64,000 nt of DNA from contig JAGGUN010000019.1 in NCBI GenBank assembly GCA_021158465.1, forward strand, positions 62,001 to 126,000. Reading direction: 5' to 3'. Positions 1 to 7,738 of the stretch are shown here, in pieces (position 1 is the first letter of the stretch; the number at the start of each line of letters is the position of its first letter). Origin of the DNA: a bacterium (GTDB taxonomy: Bacteria > UBP14 > UBA6098 > 4484-93). The position numbers and the translations under genes are program-made. A model generated the notes under the pieces. That model searched no databases and was not told the origin of the DNA. It saw nothing but the letters and a program-made list of their open reading frames with translations.

Positions 1-1
1 G

Positions 2-1399
2 AGGCGTGTTCCGTTGAGGCTGGTGCACGAGATTGGGGAACAATCGGCGGACTTTCCTGGTGTGGTGTATGAGGTTGAGCCGATGCGTTTGTATCCCTAT
101 AATGAGCTTGCCTGCCATATCATCGGGTACACAGGTGAGATAAGTGCTCCGGAACTTAGGGAGACGTATAAGCTGGGGCGTCGGGCAGGCGATATTGTCG
201 GCAAACAGGGGGTGGAGAAGATATACGACGGTAAACTCCGTGGCAGGGATGGGGCAAGCTACCTTGAGGTGCGTGCAAACGGTGAGGTTGTCGGTCCCGC
301 CAGAGATAAACGGGAAATACCTCCTATCGCTGGGGCTGACCTCTTCTTAACAATAGATTTATGGACTCAGGCGATGGCAGAGAGCGTCTTCGCATGGGTT
401 GAGAACGGTGTCCTTATAGCAATGGACCCGACGACAGGGGAGATCCTCGCGTCCGTTAGCAAGCCGAACTTCGACCTGAATATCTTCTCCGGTCCTATTT
501 CACCCAAGACATGGAAGAGATTGAGCGACCGTAAGACACATCCTATGTTCAATCGTGCGATACAGGGAAACTATCCGCCTGCCTCGACTATCAAACTTGT
601 GACAGGTGCAATTGCCCTCCAGGAAAGGATTATCAACAAGCATAGCTTTCAGGAACAGCCCTGTACAGGCAGTATCTGGTATGGGGACAGGGAGTTCTTC
701 TGCTGGCTCCGAAAGGGGCATGGTGCTTTGGATTTCCTCGATGCCATGGCTACCTCCTGCGATGTTTATTTCTATCAACTTGGAATGAAGATAGGTCTTG
801 ACAGCTGGATTGACTATATGAAGCGCTGCCATTTCGGCGAAAAAACGGGGGTTATGCTTGCCCCAGAGGCAGCTGGGTTTGTCCCGACAAGGAACTTCTA
901 CAACGACCGCTTCGGCCCAAGGGGATGGGGGAGGGGAGTAATCCTCAATCTTTGCATCGGACAGGGGGAGATACTTGTAACCCCTCTACAGATGGCAACT
1001 ATAGTTTCGGCATTCGCTAACGGAGGAAAGCTCCTCAAGCCTAAGGTGGTGAAGAGGCTCGTCCCACCCGATGGGGCGACTGTTGAGTTCCCTACGGTTG
1101 TGCGGGATGAGCTCCCGTTTGATAAAGAGGTTATAGAGGATGTGGTTGAAGGGATGGTGAGGGTAGTTAATTCGGATATCGGAACAGGCAAATCTGCGGC
1201 AGTTCCTGGGATAACGGTTGCAGGGAAAACAGGTACTGCCCAGAACCCAACAGGAGAAAACCATGCCTGGTTTATCGGGTTTGCTCCCGTTGACGACCCT
1301 AAAATTGCTATTGTAGTTCTACTTGAACACGGTGGGTCAGGTAGCCTTGCCGCTTGGGTAGCAGGTGAATTTCTGAGGAGATACTTTGGGGCGCTTTGA
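2..1399 (+). CDS. mrdA: Penicillin-binding protein 2 (peptidoglycan D,D-transpeptidase), 5'-truncated
   Basis: The C-terminal 465 residues or so of the class B penicillin-binding protein that cross-links peptidoglycan during cell elongation; the frame is open to the left window edge, so the true start and N-terminal membrane anchor lie outside. The SxxK motif is STIK (near base 584), followed by the second motif SCD in a SCDVYFYQLG context typical of PBP2, and KTGT near base 1227 followed by HAWFIGFAP. The second motif has Asp where many PBPs have Asn, which is common in PBP2. It overlaps rodA by 14 bases, the usual mrdA-mrdB pairing. It acts at the outer face of the inner membrane together with the RodA glycosyltransferase. 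Family assignment is firm; only the missing N-terminus is unknown. Confidence 0.95.
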   Translation, partial: RRVPLRLVHEIGEQSADFPGVVYEVEPMRLYPYNELACHIIGYTGEISAPELRETYKLGRRAGDIVGKQGVEKIYDGKLRGRDGASYLEVRANGEVVGPARDKREIPPIAGADLFLTIDLWTQAMAESVFAWVENGVLIAMDPTTGEILASVSKPNFDLNIFSGPISPKTWKRLSDRKTHPMFNRAIQGNYPPASTIKLVTGAIALQERIINKHSFQEQPCTGSIWYGDREFFCWLRKGHGALDFLDAMATSCDVYFYQLGMKIGLDSWIDYMKRCHFGEKTGVMLAPEAAGFVPTRNFYNDRFGPRGWGRGVILNLCIGQGEILVTPLQMATIVSAFANGGKLLKPKVVKRLVPPDGATVEFPTVVRDELPFDKEVIEDVVEGMVRVVNSDIGTGKSAAVPGITVAGKTGTAQNPTGENHAWFIGFAPVDDPKIAIVVLLEHGGSGSLAAWVAGEFLRRYFGAL

Positions 1400-2591
1400 T
1401 TACATACTTTTCTTATCTGTTCTCATCCTTTGTGCTATAGGGGTTATGCTCGTCTACGGGGCGACATACAACTCAAGGTACCCTTGGGAGAAAAACCTTT
1501 ACAAGAGACAGATAACATACTGCATTGTGGGATTGGCTCTCTTGTTTATCTTCTGGCGCCTGCCGATAAGACTGCACTATGCTCTTGCTTACCTATATTA
1601 CATCGCCGTTCTACTTGTGCTTGTAGGGCTTTTCATCTTCGGTGGTGAAGGGGTAAAAAGATGGATAGACCTCGGTTTCTTTCAGTTTCAGCCATCGGAG
1701 TTTGCCAAACTTGTGATAATATTCGTCATTTCTCGCTACCTTATGGATGCGAGAACGGAAGTTTCTTCTTTCTCCCGGATTGCACTGTTGGGGCTTCTCA
1801 TACTCTTTCCGTTCCTGTTTATCATCAATCAGCCTGACCTTGGCACCGGTGTGGTTTTTATTGTTCTCTTTTACTCGCTTCTATTCTGGTCGGATATGGA
1901 GTTTCCCCTTTTCTTGATACTTTTTTCGCCCATGATAAATCTGGTACTCACTGTTCACTGGGCAAGTTGGGCACTCTTTTTTATCGCTTTCTCCATTTTC
2001 ATCCTTCTCTCGAGGGTGCGGTTTTCGGTTGCGCTCGGTTCGATAATAGGAAACCTTGTTCTCGGTGTTGCTGCGCCGTTCTTCTGGAGCCAGCTCAAGG
2101 ACTACCAGCGGGAGAGAATACTTGTTCTTCTTAACCCGTCACGGGACCCTTTTGGCGTTGGGTATCAGATGTTGCAGAGCAAGATAACCGTTGGCTCAGG
2201 CAGGATGTTTGGTAAGGGCTTTTTAAGTGGCACGCAGACGAACCTTGCGTTCTTACCGGTCAGGCATACAGATTTTATCTTCGCTGTCCTTGGCGAGGAG
2301 TTCGGGTTCCTTGGGGTTCTGCTGGTCTTGGGGCTGTATTTCATTGTCATCTACAGGGCGTTCAGGATAGCTCGTGATGCCAAGGGGTATTTTCCGCGGT
2401 TTGTCGCAGCGGGGCTTGGAACACTCCTTCTCTTTCAGGTTACGGTTAATGTCGGAATGGTCATTGGACTCCTGCCAGTAACTGGTCTCCCGCTTCCTTT
2501 CCTATCCTTTGGTGGCTCATCTATGGCTGTTTTTATGGTATCCACCGGGCTCCTTCTCAACATTCACTCAAATAGGGGAGAATTTGTATGA
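1386..2591 (+). CDS. rodA: Rod shape-determining protein RodA (SEDS peptidoglycan polymerase)
   Basis: A 401-residue polytopic membrane protein of the SEDS family, which polymerises lipid II into glycan strands during elongation. Visible signatures are QPSEFAKL, NQPDLGTG, the GSGRMFGKGFLSGTQ loop, FLPVRHTDFIFAVLGEEFG, and LPLPFLSFGGSS at the C-terminal end. The start is the TTG at 1386, overlapping the end of mrdA by 14 bases; no ATG gives a full first membrane segment. Its partner is PBP2, encoded just upstream. Length is normal for RodA (about 370-420 residues). FtsW is the alternative SEDS member, but the position beside PBP2 makes RodA far more likely. Confidence 0.95.
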   Translation: MGRFDYILFLSVLILCAIGVMLVYGATYNSRYPWEKNLYKRQITYCIVGLALLFIFWRLPIRLHYALAYLYYIAVLLVLVGLFIFGGEGVKRWIDLGFFQFQPSEFAKLVIIFVISRYLMDARTEVSSFSRIALLGLLILFPFLFIINQPDLGTGVVFIVLFYSLLFWSDMEFPLFLILFSPMINLVLTVHWASWALFFIAFSIFILLSRVRFSVALGSIIGNLVLGVAAPFFWSQLKDYQRERILVLLNPSRDPFGVGYQMLQSKITVGSGRMFGKGFLSGTQTNLAFLPVRHTDFIFAVLGEEFGFLGVLLVLGLYFIVIYRAFRIARDAKGYFPRFVAAGLGTLLLFQVTVNVGMVIGLLPVTGLPLPFLSFGGSSMAVFMVSTGLLLNIHSNRGEFV

Positions 2592-3415
2592 AAAATACGC
2601 TTTCTAAAAGGGCATTGTTTGCGGTTATCTATGCGCCGCTTTTTCTTGGCACCGCTTATCTCGGGCATATATTCTTTGCTGTATTTCTTGCAGCTTTGGG
2701 GGCTCTTGCCTTCAGTGAGCTTCTCTCTCTTTCAGGGCTTAGGGTTACAGCTGTTCGGAGGCTGTTCTTTGTTGTATGGTTTTTTCTTGTAGTCTTTTTC
2801 CTCTACAAAAGCGACCTATGGAGTGCATTTCTGGCATTTCTCCTTTTCTCCTTTTTGAATGCTGTTTTTGAGACCGTCTCCGGCGGCGTTGAGCAGACCC
2901 TTGAAAGATTTGCTTACCCCATTGCCGGTGTCATACTCTATGGGTTCTTTTTCTTCTCTGGTTACCTTATAAGGAGCAGGTTTTATTCCTTCGACGACCC
3001 GCTTCTTCCGTTTATCCTGACAGCCTTCCCGATAGTAACCGCCTGGGTAACGGACACATTTGCCTATTTTGGCGGCAGGTGGTTTGGTAAGCGTCCGCTT
3101 GCAGAGGAGCTCTCGCCCAGAAAGACTGTTGCAGGTGGGATATCCGGTATGCTCGGCTCGCTTTTTGTCGGTTTCTTGGCGTATCTCTGTTGCGTGGATA
3201 TGAATGCTGCCTGGACATTTATCCCGCTCGGGCTCATTGGTGGAACAGCTGGACAACTTGGAGACCTCTTCGAGTCGAAGCTCAAGAGAGAGGCTGGAAT
3301 TAAGGATTCGTCACATATATTTCCCGGGCATGGTGGGGCAATGGACAGAATAGATTCGCTCGTATTCGTATTCCCGTTTTTTCTTGCCTGGTATGCGGTC
3401 TTCTTGAAGCTATGA
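2588..3415 (+). CDS. cdsA: Phosphatidate cytidylyltransferase
   Basis: A 275-residue integral membrane enzyme that makes CDP-diacylglycerol from phosphatidic acid and CTP, the branch point for phospholipid head-group synthesis. About eight hydrophobic segments are visible. The C-terminal CdsA signature is present: WVTDTFAYFGGRWFGKRPL, then SPRKTVAGG, then KDSSHIFPGHGGAMDRIDS. It starts at the ATG inside an ATGA overlap with the rodA stop and itself ends in an ATGA overlap with the next gene, so the four genes 1-3756 look like one coupled operon. The assignment rests on the signature and is secure. Confidence 0.95.
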   Translation: MKNTLSKRALFAVIYAPLFLGTAYLGHIFFAVFLAALGALAFSELLSLSGLRVTAVRRLFFVVWFFLVVFFLYKSDLWSAFLAFLLFSFLNAVFETVSGGVEQTLERFAYPIAGVILYGFFFFSGYLIRSRFYSFDDPLLPFILTAFPIVTAWVTDTFAYFGGRWFGKRPLAEELSPRKTVAGGISGMLGSLFVGFLAYLCCVDMNAAWTFIPLGLIGGTAGQLGDLFESKLKREAGIKDSSHIFPGHGGAMDRIDSLVFVFPFFLAWYAVFLKL

Positions 3416-3756
3416 TAAATATAGGCAAAACAGGTGAGGAAATAGCAGCGGAGTATCTCCTCTCGGAAGGGTATGAGATAGTTGAGAGGAATGTCCACCT
3501 CGGACATTTTGAGATAGATCTTGTTGTGAGAAAAGGGAGAACGCTTGTCTTTGTTGAGGTGAAATCCACAGGTGGCAGATATTCCGCTGAGGATAGAGTA
3601 ACAAAGAAAAAAAGGAGGTTTGTAAAGGAGGCAGCAGAGCGATACCTCGCCTCACGCAGGATACCGGATGAGCTGGAGAGTGTCAGGCTCGATATTATAA
3701 TAGTGAGATTCTCAAGGGGAGATTTCGTTCTGATGCATTATGTCGATGCGTTTTAG
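3412..3756 (+). CDS. YraN/UPF0102 family putative endonuclease-like protein
   Basis: A 114-residue soluble protein of the UPF0102 (YraN) family, which has the restriction-endonuclease-like fold of Holliday-junction-resolvase type; its biochemical role is not settled. The opening KTGEEIAAEYL, then ERNVHLGHFEIDLVV and LVFVEVKST, carry the E-x(n)-EID-x(n)-EVK pattern expected of the PD-(D/E)XK-like active site. It overlaps cdsA by ATGA. Its stop codon overlaps by four bases the stop of the broken gene on the other strand. In many genomes yraN sits beside rnhB or lipid genes, so the position is not informative. Confidence 0.9.
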   Translation: MINIGKTGEEIAAEYLLSEGYEIVERNVHLGHFEIDLVVRKGRTLVFVEVKSTGGRYSAEDRVTKKKRRFVKEAAERYLASRRIPDELESVRLDIIIVRFSRGDFVLMHYVDAF

Positions 3757-4112
3757 CTTCCAGGGATAAGGTTCATTCCCGCAACTGCTTCCTGCACATC
3801 ATCAGTCCAGATCTTGTCAGGGTTTCCCCATCCTTCTATATACTTTTTTCTATGTGTATGCACCCTTTGCACGGTCGTGCAGAAGCGTCAGGTCAGAGTA
3901 TCTCGGTATACTTGGGTATATCGGGAACGGTGCCGCCAGCAGCGCATAGGAAAACTTTTCCAAGTTTCTTCTTTTCATCGAGTAGGGTGTCGATAGAGAG
4001 CGTTCTGATGGATGCGGAGATATTATGGTGTATCGCCGTCGGTGGCTCTCAAATACTCCTTTCTCCCAAGAGAATCGAGCTCAAACCCTTTAACATCGGG
4101 CATATCTTTCAT
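3753..4112 (-). pseudogene. Broken small gene (two frameshifts and one in-frame TGA), function unknown
   Basis: A disabled reading frame downstream of, and overlapping by ATGA, the secreted protein ending at 4109. The first segment starts MKDMPDVKGFELDSLG and stops at the TAA near 4025. A second frame then reads HNISASIRTLSIDTLL, KKKLGKVFLCAAGG and VPDIPKYTEIL, meets a TGA at 3895-3893, continues PDASARPCKGCIHIEKS, and hits TAG near 3838. The original frame then resumes as IEGWGNPDKIWTDDV and AVAGMNLIPGS and ends in TAA at 3755-3753. Together these look like one protein of about 119 residues with two compensating shifts and a nonsense codon; a CKGC pair is visible. I do not recognise the family. 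Sequencing error is an alternative for the shifts, less so for all three lesions. Confidence 0.5.
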
Positions 4113-4468
4113 TTCCCTTCCTGTTTGGTTGTATCAGGAGGAAGGGTATCGGTTGAATCCTCTGGAATAGCTTCAATCTCGGCTAATATCGCCTTCCAGA
4201 CCTTCTCCCATTTTTCAGGGTGTTTATCTACCTTCTCCTTAAACGCCTCGAAATCGTCTCTTGTGAAGCCGAAGGAGTCGAATATGCTGTCCTGGACTTC
4301 CACGAGCCTTGCGGAGTCCGAGAGGTACGCTTCCGCCGCGCGAGAAAGCTCCACATACAGCTGAACAAACTCCTCCTGTGTCATCTCCTCCTTCTTCTCT
4401 TCTGACCTTACTCCCACCACAGAGAGTAATATCACAACAGACGCTATTATGAAGCTTGTTCTCCTCAT
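4109..4468 (-). CDS. Secreted or periplasmic small protein, unknown function
   Basis: A 119-residue protein with a clear N-terminal signal peptide (MRRTSFIIASVVILLSVVG, cleavage expected after VRS or so) and a highly charged, mostly helical remainder (EEMTQEEFVQLYVELSRAAEAYL, EDFEAFKEKVDKHPEKWEKVW in outline) that ends in a Pro/Thr-rich tail. The ATG at 4468 follows GGAGG with an eight-base spacer. No conserved enzymatic motif is visible; it may be a small helical-bundle envelope protein. Its stop overlaps the start of a broken gene, so it was probably the first gene of a two-gene operon that has decayed. Divergent from ispG. Confidence 0.7.
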   Translation of the reverse strand: MRRTSFIIASVVILLSVVGVRSEEKKEEMTQEEFVQLYVELSRAAEAYLSDSARLVEVQDSIFDSFGFTRDDFEAFKEKVDKHPEKWEKVWKAILAEIEAIPEDSTDTLPPDTTKQEGK

Positions 4469-4482
4469 AGTTCATTCCTCCG

Positions 4483-4510
4483 TTGATTGTGTGGAAAAAT
4501 TTACTATATT
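4483..4510 (+). promoter_or_regulatory. Candidate sigma-70-type promoter for ispG
   Basis: TTGATT at 4483-4488 and TATATT at 4505-4510 are separated by 16 bases, in the short divergent gap between the secreted protein (minus) and ispG (plus). The predicted transcript would start shortly before the ATG at 4535, which supports that start over the upstream alternative at 4487. Confidence 0.45.
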
Positions 4511-4534
4511 TTGGAGGAAAGTCAAGGGGTTATT

Positions 4535-5602
4535 ATGAAGAGGAGATTAACTCGTCGGGTAATGGTTGGGGATGTTCCGATAGGTGGGGGAGCACCAGTT
4601 GCTGTTCAGTCGATGACCAACACAAGGACATCCGATGTTGAGGCAACGGTTGCCCAGATAAACTCTCTTGCCCTTGCCGGCGCTGAGATTGTGCGTGTGT
4701 CAGTACCGACCATTGAGGATAGCTTCGCTCTTCGTGAGATAATCTCTCGTTCGCCTGTTCCTGTGGTTGCCGATGTTCACTTCTCTCATAGGATCGCTTT
4801 GTCTGCGATAAGGGTAGGTGTTGCGAAGTTAAGGATAAACCCTGGCAATATCACGAAGCCTGTTTATGTAGCGGAGATCGCCGAAGCAGCTGCCAGCAAG
4901 GGGATTCCGATAAGGATAGGGGTGAACGCTGGCTCATTACCGAAGGACCTGCTCGTAAAATATGGCAGACCAACACCGGAGGCGATGCTCGAGGCGGCGG
5001 AAAGGGAACTTGAGCTTTTGGATAAGGTGAATTTCGACAACATAGTTGTTTCTCTGAAATCATCCGATGCATACACCACCATTGAGGCGAACAGGCTGTT
5101 CTCTGCGAAATACGACTATCCGCTGCATCTTGGTGTGACCGAGGCAGGAGTGGACACAGAGGGGATTGTCGAGTCATCAGTTGGCATAGGGACATTGCTT
5201 GCCGAGGGGATAGGTGATACCATTCGTGTCTCGCTTGCAGGCGACCCTGTGCGTGAGCTTCCCGTTGCATATAGGATACTATCTTCACTTGGCTTGCGAG
5301 AGCGTGGTCCGAGGGTTGTTGTCTGTCCCTCCTGTGCGAGGGCAAAAATCGATGTGGAGAGCATCGCGAAGCAGATCTCCGATATGGTAAAGGGGGTCAA
5401 AAAGCCGCTCAGAATTGCTATAATGGGATGTATCGTCAACGGTCCAGGGGAAGCAAAGGATGCAGATATCGGTGTCGCGGGCGGCGAGAAAACATCAGCA
5501 ATCTTCCAAAAAGGGAAGGTGATCCTACAGGTTAGAAATGAGAACCTTCTCTCCGTTCTAAAAAGTGAGATAAAGAAGCTAATTGATGAGGCTGATGCTT
5601 AG
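4535..5602 (+). CDS. ispG: 4-hydroxy-3-methylbut-2-enyl diphosphate synthase (IspG/GcpE)
   Basis: A 355-residue iron-sulfur enzyme of the MEP isoprenoid pathway that converts MEcPP to HMBPP. The TIM-barrel part includes GGGAPVAVQSMTNT, VADVHFSHRIAL and LRINPGNI; the C-terminal cluster domain has the CPSCAR pair and the third cysteine in GCIVNGPGE, followed by DADIGVAGG. The start at 4535 is chosen because AAGGGG lies five bases upstream and MKRRLTRRVMVGDVPIGGG matches the family's beginning; a GTG-type start at 4487 would lie inside the likely promoter. It overlaps the next gene. dxr, also of this pathway, lies at 39014, so the organism uses the MEP route. Confidence 0.96.
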   Translation: MKRRLTRRVMVGDVPIGGGAPVAVQSMTNTRTSDVEATVAQINSLALAGAEIVRVSVPTIEDSFALREIISRSPVPVVADVHFSHRIALSAIRVGVAKLRINPGNITKPVYVAEIAEAAASKGIPIRIGVNAGSLPKDLLVKYGRPTPEAMLEAAERELELLDKVNFDNIVVSLKSSDAYTTIEANRLFSAKYDYPLHLGVTEAGVDTEGIVESSVGIGTLLAEGIGDTIRVSLAGDPVRELPVAYRILSSLGLRERGPRVVVCPSCARAKIDVESIAKQISDMVKGVKKPLRIAIMGCIVNGPGEAKDADIGVAGGEKTSAIFQKGKVILQVRNENLLSVLKSEIKKLIDEADA

Positions 5603-5858
5603 CAGAATCAGGCAGGAGATTAAACTTGTCCGCCTTCTCGTCTCGGATAAGCGCACTCCAACGCTTGCAAGGCTACTTTTGTGGTTGGCTGCCGGGTATT
5701 TACTCTTGCCGTTTGACATCATCCCAGATTTTATTCCCGTTCTCGGACAGATAGACGATATTATTATCATCCCGCTTCTGGTCGGGCTCGCATATAGAAT
5801 TATTCCCGAAGAGCTTGTCCGGGAGCATCTCCGTCAGCTTCAGACGATGAGAAGGTAG
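5586..5858 (+). CDS. DUF1232 (YkvA-like) membrane protein
   Basis: A 90-residue protein with the DUF1232 core: LLLWLAAGYLLLPFDIIPDF, then IPVLGQIDDIIIIPLLVG, two short membrane-associated helices with the hallmark D-x-IPDFIP-x-G-x-x-DD pattern. The family is widespread and its function is not known. The start is probably the ATG at 5586, within the last codons of ispG (17-base overlap); an ATG at 5595 is possible. It is likely co-transcribed with ispG, but nothing ties the two functionally. Confidence 0.85.
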   Translation: MRLMLSRIRQEIKLVRLLVSDKRTPTLARLLLWLAAGYLLLPFDIIPDFIPVLGQIDDIIIIPLLVGLAYRIIPEELVREHLRQLQTMRR

Positions 5859-5943
5859 CTATTGTATATCGAGCTTGCCAAAGTCTGTCAGAAGTTTTAT
5901 CGGACAAACATTGTTCCAGTTGCAGACAGGCATTTCAGGCTTT

Positions 5944-6672
5944 TTATTTTTCGCCTTTTATCTCGAACGGCAGTTTGAGCTCGATTTTCTTTGGCTCCTC
6001 GGTTATCTCGCTTTTTGCGCCGGATTTGCCGAAATCGACGAGCTGGAACCCAGACTCGGGCTTCATCACCTTCACGACCGGGATAAACGGAACCTCAGGT
6101 GAGAGCCAGACATCGACCTCCTCATTCTCACCGTCCTCGTTGACACCTCTTATCTTATAGTGCGTCGTCTCAAGCTTCCTGCCGGCAACGGTCAGTTCCT
6201 CCTTGCCTATCTCCTTTATCTCGCTTTTTGGCTCCTGTTCCTCAGTGTCCGTTTCTTCGGCTTTCGCCTTTATTCCAGCCCTGTCAGGCTTGCTAAACTC
6301 TATTGTGGGCAATTCCAACGCTGGTTCATCTCCGTGTTTCATTATAATGCGTACAGCGGTTGTCTCTTCACGGGGGTCACCGGCGAACAGCATCTTCGTA
6401 ACGGAGTGTTCGCCATCCTTGTCCGTGGTGGCTATCTCAAGCCAGTAGCTATCCTTCTCTTTCCCAACAATGGAGAACTTAATCTTCCCCACACCGTTTT
6501 CATCCTTGGACTCATAGAGCGCCCAACATCCAACGGACAATTCCGATCTTTCAAGTGTCTCCGTTGGTAAGAACCCCAAATACCCTGCCAACGGATTGGC
6601 ACTCTGAGCCTGTGCAATTACTCCCGTAGCAACGGCAGATAAAAGAAATACAACAATGACAAGCTGTCTCAT
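5944..6672 (-). CDS. Exported protein of unknown function
   Basis: A 242-residue protein with a signal peptide (MRQLVIVVFLLSAVATGVIA, cleavage near AQAQS). The mature part reads as a beta-rich domain (WALYESKDENGVGKIKFSIV, SYWLEIATTDKDGEH) interrupted by an acidic low-complexity stretch around residue 135 (KAEETDTEEQEPKSE), followed by AGRKLETTHYKI, VDVWLSPEVPFIPVVKV and FQLVDFGKSGAKSE. The pattern of a decorated beta sheet with a 'DVWLS-x-VP' segment resembles periplasmic lipid- or cofactor-binding proteins of the LolA-like kind, but I cannot assign it. It starts four bases inside the end of nfo and is probably co-transcribed with it. The 85 bases between it and the DUF1232 gene hold nothing I recognise. 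Confidence 0.75.
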   Translation of the reverse strand: MRQLVIVVFLLSAVATGVIAQAQSANPLAGYLGFLPTETLERSELSVGCWALYESKDENGVGKIKFSIVGKEKDSYWLEIATTDKDGEHSVTKMLFAGDPREETTAVRIIMKHGDEPALELPTIEFSKPDRAGIKAKAEETDTEEQEPKSEIKEIGKEELTVAGRKLETTHYKIRGVNEDGENEEVDVWLSPEVPFIPVVKVMKPESGFQLVDFGKSGAKSEITEEPKKIELKLPFEIKGEK

Positions 6673-7562
6673 CTTCCCTCCTTTAGCGTTTGATTTTTTT
6701 CTTGTCCTTCTATGAACGAGCGGAGGAGCCTGAGGTTCTCCCGGTCGAACTTATCCTCCCTATCCTTCGGTGTCTCCAGAATCTTCGGAATGAGACGAAA
6801 CCGCTCATCTGTCATAAGTATCCTGAACGGGGTTTCTCCTATTTCTCCCTTGCCGATATGTTCGTGTCTGTCCTTCCGTGAGCCAAGGGGGGCTTTCGAG
6901 TCGTTCAGATGGATAACCTTCAGCCGGGAGAGCGATATAATCTTATCAAACTCCTCAATTGTCCGCCAGAACGCCTCCTCGGTTCTTATGTCATAACCCG
7001 CAGCAAATATATGACAGGTGTCCATGCAAACAGAGAGCCTGTCCTTGTTTTGTGAGAGTGCAATAATCTGTGCTATCTGCTCGAAACGATAACCGAGGTT
7101 TGTCCCCTGACCTGCTGTTGTTTCTATGGTTATCGATACCGATGTATCTCCGAGGCGCTCGTAAATCTCGTCGATACTCTCTGCTACCCTACGCAAACCA
7201 TCCTCCTCCGTTGTTCCCTTGTATGAGCCAGGGTGGAACACGAGGTAAGGAAGATGAAGCGCTTGACAGTTCCGCATCTCCTCTGTCATATCGGTCACGG
7301 AGCGTTCGTGCAGGGATTGGGCTGGAGTTGCAAGGTTCGGGAGATAAGCAGAGTGAGCCACGAAATGACGGATACCAAACCTCTCCTGAGCAGCAAAGAA
7401 ACGCTCAGCATCCTGTGCCGTTACTATCTTTGTTCTCCAGCTACCTGGAGCCTTGACAAATATCTGGACCGCAACACAGCCAAGATTATGCGCACGCTCC
7501 ACAGCTTTGTGAAAACCACCAGCAATCGATAGATGACTACCGTAAAGATTTATCTTATCCAT
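6669..7562 (-). CDS. nfo: Deoxyribonuclease IV (endonuclease IV, AP endonuclease)
   Basis: A 297-residue zinc-dependent apurinic/apyrimidinic endonuclease of base-excision repair (E. coli Nfo has 285). The metal-ligand motifs are present in order: GSHLSIAGG, HFVAHSAYLPNLA, LVFHPGSYKG, ITIETTAGQGTNLG, VCMDTCHIFAAGYD, VIHLNDSKAPLGSRKDRHEH, IGKGEIG and KILETP. The start MDKINLYGSH at 7562 is chosen because homologues begin just before LxGSHLS; the open frame extends 13 codons further. It is the first gene of a leftward pair. Confidence 0.95.
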   Translation of the reverse strand: MDKINLYGSHLSIAGGFHKAVERAHNLGCVAVQIFVKAPGSWRTKIVTAQDAERFFAAQERFGIRHFVAHSAYLPNLATPAQSLHERSVTDMTEEMRNCQALHLPYLVFHPGSYKGTTEEDGLRRVAESIDEIYERLGDTSVSITIETTAGQGTNLGYRFEQIAQIIALSQNKDRLSVCMDTCHIFAAGYDIRTEEAFWRTIEEFDKIISLSRLKVIHLNDSKAPLGSRKDRHEHIGKGEIGETPFRILMTDERFRLIPKILETPKDREDKFDRENLRLLRSFIEGQEKNQTLKEGR

Positions 7563-7677
7563 ACCGACAATATATCTTAATAAGGTCGCAAAGTAAAGCA
7601 AAAAATACCTTTTTCGCGGATTATCGGTATTATGTTAAGTTAAAACGGCTAAAGTCCATGAAAACGCAAAATTTAGT

Positions 7678-7706
7678 TTGACATAGTAGCGGTTGAAGAG
7701 TATAAT
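7678..7706 (+). promoter_or_regulatory. Consensus sigma-70-type promoter of the MglA/roadblock operon
   Basis: A perfect TTGACA (7678-7683), a 17-base spacer and a perfect TATAAT (7701-7706). It is the best promoter in the window. Transcription would begin near 7713, which rules out the TTG at 7706 as the start of the following gene and points to the ATG at 7739 behind GGAGG (7731-7735). Confidence 0.85.
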
Positions 7707-7738
7707 TGAAATGGTTTGTGAGGGAAATTTGGAGGAAA

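Noticed and set aside
3868-3895. In-frame TGA of the broken gene followed by a TGCAC-GACC-GTGCA hairpin, read as a selenocysteine site.
   Set aside because: The loop lies closer to the TGA than in known bacterial SECIS elements, the stem lacks the usual features, and the same gene has two frameshifts, so a plain nonsense mutation is more likely.
3852-4364. Open frame of 170 codons on the plus strand.
   Set aside because: It is antisense to the secreted protein and the broken gene, with Ser/Phe-rich low-quality translation and no ribosome site.
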